From JANLYQ01 sp031365725 (GTDB lineage Bacteria; Actinomycetota; Actinomycetes; JACCUZ01): 52,215 nucleotides of DNA. Each line of letters starts with the position of its first letter. Within the stretch, counting starts at the first letter, position 1. Under the pieces are notes generated by a model. The model was not told the DNA's origin. It searched no databases and saw only the letters and a list, made by a program, of their open reading frames with translations. Location: assembly GCA_031365725.1 (NCBI GenBank), contig JANLYQ010000009.1, positions 1 through 52,215 of the forward strand, in the 5' to 3' direction. Of this stretch, positions 9,313 through 17,217 are shown in pieces. Both the position numbers and the translations under genes were made by a program.

Positions 9313-10965
9313 TCAGACCGCAGCCGGAGCCGGCCGTCCGGCCGGGCCTCCCCGGATGTAGTCCGAGTGGAAGGCCTTCTGCTGCTCGGGGTTCATCTCG
9401 TTGAGCAGCACGTTCGGGCTCTGCAGCGGTGGGCAACGACGCAGGTGGTCGAGAGTCCACATCTTCTTCGGGTCGAGGTTGAGGTGCGGCTGGGCGACGA
9501 GCGTCTTGCCGTCGTCCCGCACGTACCCCATGTCGGAGACCACGTCGGCCCAGTTCCAGCCGTGGTAGATCGTCTCCCACTCGCGCTTCCCGATGAGCTG
9601 CCCCATGTTCGGGGTCTCGCGGCCCTGGTACGTCGGGCGGAAGGCCTCGACGTCGGTCCACCGGCAGGCCTCGTGGCAGTAGGTACGCATCTGCCCGTCG
9701 ACCTCGGCCATGACCATGTCCTCACGGACCAGGCACGGAACCATGCAGGTCCAGCACCGGTGGGGGTACTGGTAGTCGACGTCCTCGAAGACGATCGGGT
9801 GGTGCCCGTTCGGCATCGAGAGCCGGTTGTAGTTCTCCCACCATGCGCCGTACTTGTCGTACCAGCCCGGGTACTTGTACTCGAACCACTCGAAGTCCTT
9901 GTCCGTCATCGGGTCCATCCGCCAGTAGTTGGCGAGCCACCCGGTGCAGAAGAACTGTGCGACCTCGTGCACGTAACCCTTGTTCCAGATCTGGTTCCAG
10001 GACTCTTCGATCAGGTCGTGCGGGATGACCAGGCCGTACTTCTCGAGCGGGACGAGATAGCTGCGGTAGTAGTCGTCGTAGATCCACCGACGCCACATCT
10101 CCGCGTAGCTCTCCCGGTCCTTGCGGCGGTCCTTCGTGCCGTACTCGATGAAGGTGCCGATGGCCGCGTCGACGACCCGGTGGTTGTTCCACCACGCGTA
10201 GCGCAGGTCGCGCTCGAGCAGCTGGTGGTTGCCCTCGTCGGCCAGTGCCATGAGCAACGTGGCGTACCCGTTGCTGATGTGGCGCGACTCGTCGGACTGC
10301 ACCGAGTGGAACACCGTCGGGAGCAGGTAGTCACCGTTGGCTGCAGCCTCGGCCGGCATGGCGACGAACAGCGTGTTGGTGAACGCCGTCTCGGCCACGA
10401 TGGTCAGGTAGATGCTGGCTGCCGTGATGGCGTCGCCGGTGATGAAGCCTTCCGCGAACTGACGGCCGATGGTGCCGCAGTAGTCGTTCTGGAAGTTCTT
10501 CAGGCTGCTGTTGAAGCCGGCCGGGTCGATGTAGTTGTTCATGTACAGGCGCTTGAGGTTCTGCTGGATCGTCGAGTGCCTGACCTCATCGATCATCTGG
10601 ATCGCCTGGCCGTTGTGCAGCTCAGGGTTGGGCACGTTGCGGAACAGCAGCGGCATCGCGCGCGCAGCCGAGATCTCCGGCAGCGGGATGATGCTGAGGA
10701 AGAGCTTCTGCCATTCCAGCCAGCGCTCCTGCACCTGACGGAACATGTTGCCGCGGATGGCGCCGTCGGAGGCGCCGTAGACGCGGTGGTCCTTCTCTTC
10801 CTGCATCGGGAAGTACGAGCGGAGGACCTGCTTGAGCGGGTCCTTCTTCTTCGCCTTCTGGAAGGTGTAGTCAGTGCCGTACTGCGAGACCGGCTCGTGG
10901 TAGAGCGGCTCCCAAGCCAGCTCCTGGATCTTCTCGTGTGCCTTGGCGACGCTCTGGCGACTCAT
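9313..10965 (-). CDS. prmA: Propane monooxygenase hydroxylase large (alpha) subunit
   Basis: The 550-residue catalytic diiron subunit. The six iron ligands can be placed: Glu97, Glu127 and His130 (DEVRH) from the first pair of helices, then Glu192, Glu226 and His229 (DESRH). Spacing between ligands (30, 3, 62, 34, 3) equals that of methane monooxygenase MmoX. The sequence is very close, from recall, to mycobacterial MimA from the first residues (MSRQS) on. ATG at 10965 has AAGGAG five bases upstream; a 26-residue upstream extension in frame is Ala/Pro-rich and lacks support. Substrate cannot be read from sequence: the group includes propane, acetone and phenol hydroxylating enzymes. Confidence 0.96.
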   Translation of the reverse strand: MSRQSVAKAHEKIQELAWEPLYHEPVSQYGTDYTFQKAKKKDPLKQVLRSYFPMQEEKDHRVYGASDGAIRGNMFRQVQERWLEWQKLFLSIIPLPEISAARAMPLLFRNVPNPELHNGQAIQMIDEVRHSTIQQNLKRLYMNNYIDPAGFNSSLKNFQNDYCGTIGRQFAEGFITGDAITAASIYLTIVAETAFTNTLFVAMPAEAAANGDYLLPTVFHSVQSDESRHISNGYATLLMALADEGNHQLLERDLRYAWWNNHRVVDAAIGTFIEYGTKDRRKDRESYAEMWRRWIYDDYYRSYLVPLEKYGLVIPHDLIEESWNQIWNKGYVHEVAQFFCTGWLANYWRMDPMTDKDFEWFEYKYPGWYDKYGAWWENYNRLSMPNGHHPIVFEDVDYQYPHRCWTCMVPCLVREDMVMAEVDGQMRTYCHEACRWTDVEAFRPTYQGRETPNMGQLIGKREWETIYHGWNWADVVSDMGYVRDDGKTLVAQPHLNLDPKKMWTLDHLRRCPPLQSPNVLLNEMNPEQQKAFHSDYIRGGPAGRPAPAAV

Positions 10966-11026
10966 CAGCACTCCTTGTCCTAGGGGTCCGAGGTGTTCAT
11001 CTGACTGCGGTGCCGGTGCGGCGGCG

Positions 11027-11041
11027 GTCTCACGTTGAGAC
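11027..11041. promoter_or_regulatory. Inverted repeat GTCTCA-N3-TGAGAC in front of prmA (copy 1)
   Basis: Perfect 6-base arms (11027-11032 and 11036-11041) around CGT, in the leader between the small gene and prmA. Its centre is 69 bases before the prmA start. The same arms and spacing recur at 11402-11416, on the other side of the small gene, which makes it a strong candidate operator, most likely for the adjacent activator. Confidence 0.65.
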
Positions 11042-11055
11042 AAGACGGGCGGTGA

Positions 11056-11367
11056 TCAGTCGCCCGGCGGGGTCTCACCGAAGACCACGGAGCGGATCTC
11101 GTCGAGATGGGCGCGAACGCCGCGCATGACCTCGCGATTGCCCTCCGGAGAGGGCTCGATCCCCATAGCGAGCAGCAGCTCACGGGCAGGTGCGCCCGGA
11201 TCACCGCTCTCGCCCAGCACGGGGTGCAGCCCGTGGTCGACCAGGTGATGGAACACCAGGTTGACGATGCTCCACGGGTTGAACGACTCATCGTTCACGC
11301 TTGATTGAGAGCGCGACTCATCGTTCACCCCAGAGTGGTCGTGCGATTCGTTCACCACGACATCCAT
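11056..11367 (-). CDS. Small protein of unknown function ahead of prmA, with tripled N-terminal repeat
   Basis: Up to 103 residues. The C-terminal 80 residues look like a real soluble helical domain (NPWSIVNLVFHHLVDHG, then HLDEIRSVVFGE). The N-terminus holds three repeats beginning VNES, VNDES and VNDES, the last two exactly 10 codons apart; each begins with a GTG that could itself be the start (11355, 11328 or 11298) in addition to the ATG at 11367. No convincing Shine-Dalgarno distinguishes them. The gene is 90 bases ahead of prmA on the same strand and between the two inverted repeats, so it is co-regulated. I do not recognise the family. Confidence 0.6.
   Translation of the reverse strand: MDVVVNESHDHSGVNDESRSQSSVNDESFNPWSIVNLVFHHLVDHGLHPVLGESGDPGAPARELLLAMGIEPSPEGNREVMRGVRAHLDEIRSVVFGETPPGD
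11284..11355. repeat. Triplicated CGACTCATCGTTCAC-type direct repeat
   Basis: Two identical 15-base copies (11284-11298 and 11314-11328) and a third, three bases shorter (11344-11355), spaced 30 bases apart. On the minus strand each reads GTG-AAC-GA(T-GA)G/A-TCG and lies within the 5' end of the small gene. They may be iterated start sites, a duplication, or part of a control region. Confidence 0.7.
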
Positions 11368-11401
11368 GGGACATGCCTAGACCTGTGCCCCTGCGCCGCC
11401 T

Positions 11402-11416
11402 GTCTCAGAATGAGAC
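11402..11416. promoter_or_regulatory. Inverted repeat GTCTCA-N3-TGAGAC upstream of the small gene (copy 2)
   Basis: Perfect 6-base arms (11402-11407 and 11411-11416) around GAA, in the 217-base gap between the divergent small gene (11367, minus) and activator gene (11585, plus). It is centred about 42 bases before the ATG at 11367, a typical activator position. It could also serve control of the activator gene. Confidence 0.65.
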
Positions 11417-11584
11417 GGCCGTCAGTTCTGCATCCGCCCTGGTGGCGAGGGGCGCGGACGTCTATGGTCAAAAGGACCCTGGCTCCGGGACGCCGTCCTG
11501 GCACGGGCCGTTCCGGCGCAGACGCGGCCGTTTGCGGGCGAGATGAGCGTGACGCCCGACCGGAGCTCGACGAGGTAGGTGGCA

Positions 11585-13381
11585 ATGGTGTCGCGGACCC
11601 CTCTGCTTCTGGCAGACGAGGCGGGTGTTGCCGCGTGCCGGGTCCGATTCCTCACCGCCGAGCCGGTGGAGCCCGGCCACGTGCGCGGTTCGATCATGGC
11701 GTCGTGGCACCGGTCTCAGCTGCAGGCGGTCGTCGCCGACCAGATCGCGCTGGACCAGCTCTCCTCGTTCCAGGTCGACAGCCCGCTCACGCGCTCGGCT
11801 GAGCCCGTCCTACGCGACCTGCGCGAGCGCCTCGACGGCCAGCCCGTGAGCATCATCCTCACCGATCAGACCGGTCTCGTCCTGCGCCGGCTGACGGCCG
11901 ATCGCGATCTCGAACGGCGCCTGGACAGCGTCAAGCTGGCCCCGGGCTTCAGCTATGCGGAGAAGGACGTCGGCACCAACGGCATCGGCACCGCGCTCGA
12001 GGTCGGTGGCCCGACTCATGTGTTCGGCCACGAGCACTACGCCGAGAACCTCGAGGAGTTCGGCTGCGCCGGGGTGCCGATCAAGCACCCGGTCTCCGGA
12101 CGGACGGTCGGCGCGATCGACCTCACCTGCTGGCGCAAGGACGCCGGCCCCCTGTTGCTGACGTTGGCCAAGACGACCGCCGAGCAGATCCGCCAAGCGC
12201 TCATGTCGGAGGTGGGCGGCGACCAGATGGCGCTGTTCCAGGAGTATCTCCGCACCTGCCGGCGGATGACCGGCGCGGTCTTCGCCCTCAACGGTGATGT
12301 CGTGATGATGAACGACTTTGCCCGCAGCGCGCTTGACCCGGCCGACCAGGCGACCCTTCTCGACTACGCGACGGACTCCCTGCTCAGTGGGCGGACGAGC
12401 GCAGTCGCGGTGGCTCTCCCGACCGGACTTGCCGCCCGGCTGTACTGCCGTCCGGTCCCCGTTGCCGGCCCTGGGGCCGGTGTCGTGCATGTGCGGCTCG
12501 GCGCTGTGCCGACCATGCGGCACTCGCGATCCGGCGGGGGCCGGATCGCGTTGCCCGGCCTGGTGGGCGGCGCACCCCTGTGGCTGCGGGCCTGCGACGA
12601 GGTCGATCGGGTGGTCAAGACCGGCGAGTGGCTCGCGGTCCAGGGCGAGCCCGGCGTCGGCAAGATGGCCCTGCTCCGGGCCGTACATGCGCACGGTCAG
12701 CTCAGCAGCCGTCTGCTCGTGCTGGATGCAGCCGATGCGGCAACGGTGCCGACGTGGCTGGACATCGCCGCCTCGGCGCTGCAGGAGGACGGCCGTCATG
12801 TCGTCATCCGGCACATCGACGAGCTGGACGGGCGCCGTCAGCGCTCGCTCGCCGCGCTGCTCGAGGGAGCGCGCGCACGGGAGGACGACACGGCCCCGTG
12901 GGTGGGTGTCACGCTCGCTCGCGCCACCGGGCACGAGGCCTTCAACCGGTTGCTGCAGATGTTCCCCAGCAGCGTCGAGGTGCCGCCGCTGCGGCTGCAC
13001 TCGGAGGACATCGGGCCGCTGATCGAGCACTTCCTGAGTCGCCTCGGCAACGGCGATCGCCTGGTCGCGGCACCCGACGCCGTGCAGCTGCTCACCCGCG
13101 CCACGTGGCCCGGCAACATCGACCAGCTGCAGGCCATGCTGCGTTCGGTGGCCAAGCACCGGCGCAGCGGGACGATCCGGCTCGAGGACCTGCCTGCCGA
13201 CGCCCGCATGGTCAGCCGCCGCCGACTGAGCCCGCTGGAGTCGATGGAGCGTGACGCGATCCTCGCCGCCCTCAGCGACGCGCGCGGCGACAAGGTCGCG
13301 GCGGCCGGCGCGCTGGGCATGTCCCGGGCCACCATCTACCGCAAGCTGCACGCCTACGGCATCGTCGTACCCACGTCCTGA
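11585..13381 (+). CDS. AcoR/MimR-type transcriptional activator with GAF, AAA+ and Fis-like HTH domains
   Basis: A 598-residue regulator laid out like a sigma-54 activator: GAF-like sensor region about 70-210 (KDVGTNGIGTAL is the AcoR-type signature), AAA+-like region about 325-520, and a C-terminal Fis-type helix-turn-helix (LGMSRATIYRKL near 575-590). The ATPase part is degenerate: the P-loop GEPGVGK is followed by Met in place of Thr/Ser, the Walker B region reads VVIRHIDELD, and there is no GAFTGA loop for contacting sigma-54. That agrees with the absence of sigma-54 in Actinobacteria. ATG at 11585 has GAGG nine bases upstream; an in-frame stop lies at 11576. Divergent from the monooxygenase operon; homologous MimR activates mim genes. 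Confidence 0.88.
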   Translation: MVSRTPLLLADEAGVAACRVRFLTAEPVEPGHVRGSIMASWHRSQLQAVVADQIALDQLSSFQVDSPLTRSAEPVLRDLRERLDGQPVSIILTDQTGLVLRRLTADRDLERRLDSVKLAPGFSYAEKDVGTNGIGTALEVGGPTHVFGHEHYAENLEEFGCAGVPIKHPVSGRTVGAIDLTCWRKDAGPLLLTLAKTTAEQIRQALMSEVGGDQMALFQEYLRTCRRMTGAVFALNGDVVMMNDFARSALDPADQATLLDYATDSLLSGRTSAVAVALPTGLAARLYCRPVPVAGPGAGVVHVRLGAVPTMRHSRSGGGRIALPGLVGGAPLWLRACDEVDRVVKTGEWLAVQGEPGVGKMALLRAVHAHGQLSSRLLVLDAADAATVPTWLDIAASALQEDGRHVVIRHIDELDGRRQRSLAALLEGARAREDDTAPWVGVTLARATGHEAFNRLLQMFPSSVEVPPLRLHSEDIGPLIEHFLSRLGNGDRLVAAPDAVQLLTRATWPGNIDQLQAMLRSVAKHRRSGTIRLEDLPADARMVSRRRLSPLESMERDAILAALSDARGDKVAAAGALGMSRATIYRKLHAYGIVVPTS

Positions 13382-13461
13382 CCGTCTGCCCGGTCGGGCA
13401 GAATGTGACCAGTGTCCGACCTACGTCACGCTGCTCACTGTCACGGCGGCGGGTCCCGCGG

Positions 13462-14073
13462 GTGAGCCTCGCTGTCGCGCTGACCGCGTTCGTGCTCATC
13501 CTGCCGGTCGAGCTGCCGGACAAGACCTTCGTCGCTTCGCTGGTGCTGGCCACCCGCTATCGACCGCTGCCGGTCTGGATCGGGGTGTCGCTGGCCTTCG
13601 GGGTGCAGAGCCTGGTGGCCGTCTCTGCGGGAAAGCTGTTGTCCCTGCTGCCACACGCTGTCGTGGGCGGGGCCGCTGCACTGCTCTTCCTGATCGGTGC
13701 GGTGCTGCTCCTGCGCGGCGCCAGTCAGGCCGACGCGGACGAAGCCGAGTCCGAGAGGATCTTCACCGCCCGGGCCACCCGGGAGGCGCGCGGGGCCAAG
13801 GCCGCCGCCACCAGCTTCGGGGTGCTGTTCCTCGCCGAGTGGGGCGACCTCTCCCAGCTGCTGACAGCAGGTCTCGCCGCGCGCTACGACGACCCGGTGT
13901 CGGTCTTCGTCGGGTCCTGGGCGGCGCTGATCGTGATCGCGGGCGTCGCCGTCCTGCTCGGGCGGGCGCTGCTGGCGCGGGTGCGCCTGGCCGACATCAG
14001 CCGCGTCGGTGGCGGCTTGTGCCTGGTGCTCGCCGGCCTGTCGGCGTACGAGGCGGTGCGGGCACTGCTCTGA
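13462..14073 (+). CDS. GDT1/UPF0016 (TMEM165-like) cation transporter
   Basis: A 203-residue membrane protein with two repeats of three helices. The two signature motifs of the family are visible: ELPDKT near residue 16 and EWGDLSQ in the second half, both with the acidic residue and the hydroxyl/charged partner needed for cation transport. Homologues move Mn2+ or Ca2+ out of the cytoplasm. The GTG at 13462 gives the family's short N-terminus directly before helix 1; a GTG at 13405 would add 19 mostly basic residues. Alone on the plus strand, convergent with the dehydrogenase gene. Confidence 0.85.
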   Translation: MSLAVALTAFVLILPVELPDKTFVASLVLATRYRPLPVWIGVSLAFGVQSLVAVSAGKLLSLLPHAVVGGAAALLFLIGAVLLLRGASQADADEAESERIFTARATREARGAKAAATSFGVLFLAEWGDLSQLLTAGLAARYDDPVSVFVGSWAALIVIAGVAVLLGRALLARVRLADISRVGGGLCLVLAGLSAYEAVRALL

Positions 14074-14185
14074 CCGTGGGGGACCACGAGTCAGTAGGTC
14101 GTGCGCGCCGCCACCGCACCCAAGGTCGTGCGCAGGGTGACTGTGTCCCGTGGCGACCACTCACGGGTTAGTCGGTCGGGGCGGG

Positions 14186-15115
14186 TCAGAGGGTCGAGCG
14201 CTCGGTCATCGAGAACCGCAGCTTGGCCATCATGTTCTCGACCTCGGGGGTGATGCCGCTGGTGTCGAACAGCTCGTGCACCCGGCCGGCGATGCCTTCC
14301 GGTGTCCAACGGGTGTCGTGGTTCTGGATCACCGCAGCCGAGGTGAACGGCTGGTAGAGCTCCACCGCGTCGCCCTGCACCCCGAACACCTTGCCGCTGA
14401 TCGTGCCCGCGGCGTCGCTGCACAGATAGGCGACGAGCGGAGCCACGTTGTCCGGGTGCCAGAAGTCGAAGCTCTCCGCCTCGCCGGATCCGATCTTTCC
14501 CGGGGACAGGTCCTTGAAGGCGCCGTACGCCGATTCGGTCATGCGGGTCCGAGCGGCGGGGGCGATGGCGTTGCAGCGCACGCCGTAGCGCGCCATCTCC
14601 ATCGCGACGATGGTCGAGAACGCCGCGATGCCGGCCTTCGCCGCGCCGTAGTTGACCTGGCCGAAGTTGCCGAGCAGGCCCGAGGTCGACGCCGTGCACA
14701 CGATGCGGCCGGTGGTGCCGGTGTCCTTCCAGTGCACACACGCCTGGTGGGTCGGCAGGAAGTGCCCGCGAAGGTGCACCTTGATGACGGCGTCCCACTC
14801 CTCGACCGACATCTTGGCCACGGTGCGGTCGCGCAGGATGCCGGCATTGTTGACCAGCGCGTCGAGCCGGCCCCAGGTGTCGACCGCGCGGGCGATCAGC
14901 GCCGCGGCCGACGAGTCCTCGCTGCAGTCGCCGGTGTCGAGCACCGCCTCGCCTCCGGCCGCCGCGATCTCCGCGACCACCGCAGCCCCGGCGTCGGCGT
15001 CGAGCTCGTTGACCACCACCCGGGCACCCCCGCGGGCGAGCTCGAGCGCCTCACCGCGGCCGATGCCGCGTCCTGCACCGGTGACGATCGCGACCTTGCC
15101 GTCGAGGAGTCCCAT
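14186..15115 (-). CDS. Short-chain dehydrogenase (FabG/MFE-2-like)
   Basis: A 309-residue NAD(P)-dependent SDR. Visible are TGAGRGIG near residue 12, NNAG, a catalytic Ser in the TASTSGLLG segment, and YGAAK (catalytic Tyr and Lys). It is longer than FabG by about 60 C-terminal residues, and that region resembles the 3-hydroxyacyl-CoA dehydrogenase part of peroxisomal-type multifunctional enzymes and related actinobacterial SDRs, so an acyl-CoA or steroid-like substrate is plausible. A TAGGCT hexamer seven bases before ATG suggests a leaderless message. A much longer upstream frame is antisense to the heparinase-like gene and was rejected. Confidence 0.9.
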   Translation of the reverse strand: MGLLDGKVAIVTGAGRGIGRGEALELARGGARVVVNELDADAGAAVVAEIAAAGGEAVLDTGDCSEDSSAAALIARAVDTWGRLDALVNNAGILRDRTVAKMSVEEWDAVIKVHLRGHFLPTHQACVHWKDTGTTGRIVCTASTSGLLGNFGQVNYGAAKAGIAAFSTIVAMEMARYGVRCNAIAPAARTRMTESAYGAFKDLSPGKIGSGEAESFDFWHPDNVAPLVAYLCSDAAGTISGKVFGVQGDAVELYQPFTSAAVIQNHDTRWTPEGIAGRVHELFDTSGITPEVENMMAKLRFSMTERSTL

Positions 15116-15122
15116 GCGCGCA

Positions 15123-15128
15123 AGCCTA
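15123..15128 (-). promoter_or_regulatory. -10 hexamer TAGGCT, leaderless start of the SDR gene
   Basis: TANNNT hexamer seven bases before the ATG at 15115, the spacing seen in leaderless actinobacterial genes. No Shine-Dalgarno is present. Confidence 0.5.
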
Positions 15129-15150
15129 TGTGCCGCGCGGGTTTGCAGCC

Positions 15151-17160
15151 TCAGACCACCCGGTGCAGGGTCGTCACCAGCTCGGTCGGAGCAGGTGCGT
15201 CGGGCAGCACGTCGGCGTGAAGCACGACGAGCGTGCGCCTGGCAGCGAGCGGCGCGAGGGACGGCCCGTCCACGTACGGCGGCAGCGGCGCGGCGGACTG
15301 CACCGACATCGACGCGCCAGCCGGTGGCACCAGGTCCCAGACCTCGCCGTCGGGCAACGTCACGCGCAACGACCCGCCGGCCTGCGGCACCACCGAGGCG
15401 AGAGGAGCTGCCAGCAGCCACGACGTCGACAGAGGCACCGCAGCGCCGGCGAGCCCGGTCGCAGGCGGCCCTGCGCTGACGACGTCGTGCACCTCGACGT
15501 TGCCGTCGGCGACCACGACCCGGCGGGTCCACGCCGAGATCCCCGGCAGCGCCGCGCTCGACGTCATCAGCAGTCCGCCGCCTTCGACCGTCACGGCACC
15601 CGAGGCTGCCGGCTCCTGCCGCACCGAGCCGTCGGCCTGCCGCACCCCGATCGTGCTGTGCGCCTCGGTCGACGCCCGCCAGTCCGGCGTACCGGGGAAC
15701 GAGTAGTCCCGTTGCCCCAAGTCGGTCAGCACCTCCTGGTCGCCCTGGCGCACCACGACGTTGCCGACGTCGGCGTGGGCGTGCGGCGCGTCATCGGGTA
15801 CGCCGGTCAGCAGGGCGTAGGTCCCGTTGCTGGTGGCGCAGCCATAGCGGTGGCTGTCGTCGCCGCCTCCCGACGCGAACGCCTGCACCGGCGGGACAGC
15901 GGGTGCCGATGCGGGCGCAGTAACCGCGGATCCGGTCGACCCCTGCGCCAGCACCAGCTCGGCGAGCCCGTCGGGCACCGGCCATGCACCCGCGCCGGGG
16001 ATCGTCAGCCGGGCCTGGGCCTGCAGGGTGTCGAGCAGGCCCATCAGGTGCGGGCCGGCCTGCGGCGCCGCCGCCATCGCCGCCAGAGCCGTGGTCCGGT
16101 CGACCCACGGGTAGACGTCCCACCCGTCCTGCACCGCGGGGTCGGCGACCAGAGCGCAGTGCTCGTTCCAGTCGGCGAGCGCGTCGAACGAGGGCATCGC
16201 TGCCTCGAGCGCCCGCACGACATCGGCGTCGCCGGGCGCGGCCGCGGCAGTCGCGGAGTCCGCGCCCGACACCGACACCTGCACCTGGTCGCGCACGAGC
16301 CGCAGGGTGGACTCGACGAGCGCCTGCGCCGCTGCGGCGTACGTCGTGTACATCAGGCCCTCGTCGGTCGGCCCGTCGGCCAGTGATCGCCCGGAGCCGT
16401 CGGGGGCCGCGGTCCGCTCGAGCGAGGCGACCCCAGCGGTGAGCGCTGCCGCCGAGGACGCCGGTCGCTCGACCCGCACCGCGAGCGCCGCGAGCACCGC
16501 AGCGCTGCCGACGACGGCCGACTGGTTTCCCGAGCCGGTACGGCGACCGGTGAGGCGCGCATCCCCGCCGCAGGCGTAGGGGTCGAGAAATCGTCGCGCC
16601 AGCACGCCAGCCACCTCGTCGCGCTGCGCGACGGTCATCTGCGAGCGCGACCACGACAGCCCCGTCGCCACGTCCGTCGCGAGCTGCGCGGTGTCCAGCG
16701 GGTGGCCGGGGTTCCAGTCCGGCCAGCGCACGACAGCGAGCGTCTGCTGCGCGAGCGCGTCGAGGTAGCGCGGCCCGTGGGTGACGGCATAGGCGTAGCC
16801 GAGCGTGGCCGTGGTGCGGCGCAGCGCCACCCCCTGGTCGAACAGGTAGCGCAACGGGTCGCCGCGGGCCGCGGGAGTGCCGGGGGTGACCGCGGGGATG
16901 GTGCCGGCGAGCAGCTCGCCGGCCGCCGCCACGATCGCGGTCTGGGTAGGCCCCGGGCGGGGCGTCACCCGGTCGAGGTCAGCGATCAGCGGCACGGGGG
17001 CGGTGCCCGCGACCGGCACGACGGGGGCCGGGCAGGTGGTCGCGGTCCGCGACGAAGGCTCGCGTGGCTGCCGGCGTACGGCGACGTCGAGGGCCTGCAG
17101 AGCCACCGCGGCCACGAGGGTGGTCACCACGAGCAGAGCGGTCAGGGGGAGGCGGCGCAT
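15151..17160 (-). CDS. Membrane-anchored heparinase II/III-like polysaccharide lyase
   Basis: A 669-residue exported protein. Residues 1-27 form a signal anchor (MRRLPLTALLVVTTLVAAV). An alpha-helical toroid-like region (about 60-400) is followed by a beta-rich heparinase II/III region containing HAHADVGNVVV, the family-typical His-rich motif, and EAHSTIG. Such enzymes cleave uronic-acid polysaccharides by beta-elimination or act as surface-polymer depolymerases; here the substrate is unknown. ATG at 17160 is 57 bases from the divergent arginine deiminase gene. The family call rests on the motifs and layout, not on full alignment. Confidence 0.75.
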   Translation of the reverse strand: MRRLPLTALLVVTTLVAAVALQALDVAVRRQPREPSSRTATTCPAPVVPVAGTAPVPLIADLDRVTPRPGPTQTAIVAAAGELLAGTIPAVTPGTPAARGDPLRYLFDQGVALRRTTATLGYAYAVTHGPRYLDALAQQTLAVVRWPDWNPGHPLDTAQLATDVATGLSWSRSQMTVAQRDEVAGVLARRFLDPYACGGDARLTGRRTGSGNQSAVVGSAAVLAALAVRVERPASSAAALTAGVASLERTAAPDGSGRSLADGPTDEGLMYTTYAAAAQALVESTLRLVRDQVQVSVSGADSATAAAAPGDADVVRALEAAMPSFDALADWNEHCALVADPAVQDGWDVYPWVDRTTALAAMAAAPQAGPHLMGLLDTLQAQARLTIPGAGAWPVPDGLAELVLAQGSTGSAVTAPASAPAVPPVQAFASGGGDDSHRYGCATSNGTYALLTGVPDDAPHAHADVGNVVVRQGDQEVLTDLGQRDYSFPGTPDWRASTEAHSTIGVRQADGSVRQEPAASGAVTVEGGGLLMTSSAALPGISAWTRRVVVADGNVEVHDVVSAGPPATGLAGAAVPLSTSWLLAAPLASVVPQAGGSLRVTLPDGEVWDLVPPAGASMSVQSAAPLPPYVDGPSLAPLAARRTLVVLHADVLPDAPAPTELVTTLHRVV

Positions 17161-17204
17161 CACCCCCAGTGTCGCTGGCCGGGCGCGCGATCGCGAGCCG
17201 CCGC

Positions 17205-17210
17205 TACGAT
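17205..17210 (+). promoter_or_regulatory. -10 hexamer TACGAT, leaderless start of arcA
   Basis: TANNNT hexamer seven bases before the ATG at 17218; no Shine-Dalgarno. It lies in the 57-base gap shared with the divergent lyase gene. Confidence 0.5.
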
Positions 17211-17217
17211 CCCGGCC

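Noticed and set aside
5297..10983. Three long plus-strand open frames (5297-7111, 7057-8811, 8842-10983)
   Set aside because: They are antisense to the amidohydrolase and prmABCD genes, Val/Asp/His-rich without domains, and the minus-strand proteins are clear family members.
11810..13351. A 513-codon minus-strand frame inside the activator gene
   Set aside because: Antisense of a protein with GAF, AAA+ and HTH domains; composition is typical of shadow frames.
14096..14133. Direct repeat AGGTCGTGCGC twice
   Set aside because: Two 11-base copies in GC-rich convergent intergenic DNA; no further copy or context to support a function.
14147..14167. Short hairpin (CCCGTG/CACGGG) between the GDT1-like and SDR genes
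   Set aside because: Only six base pairs and no T-run; too weak to list as a terminator, though the genes are convergent.
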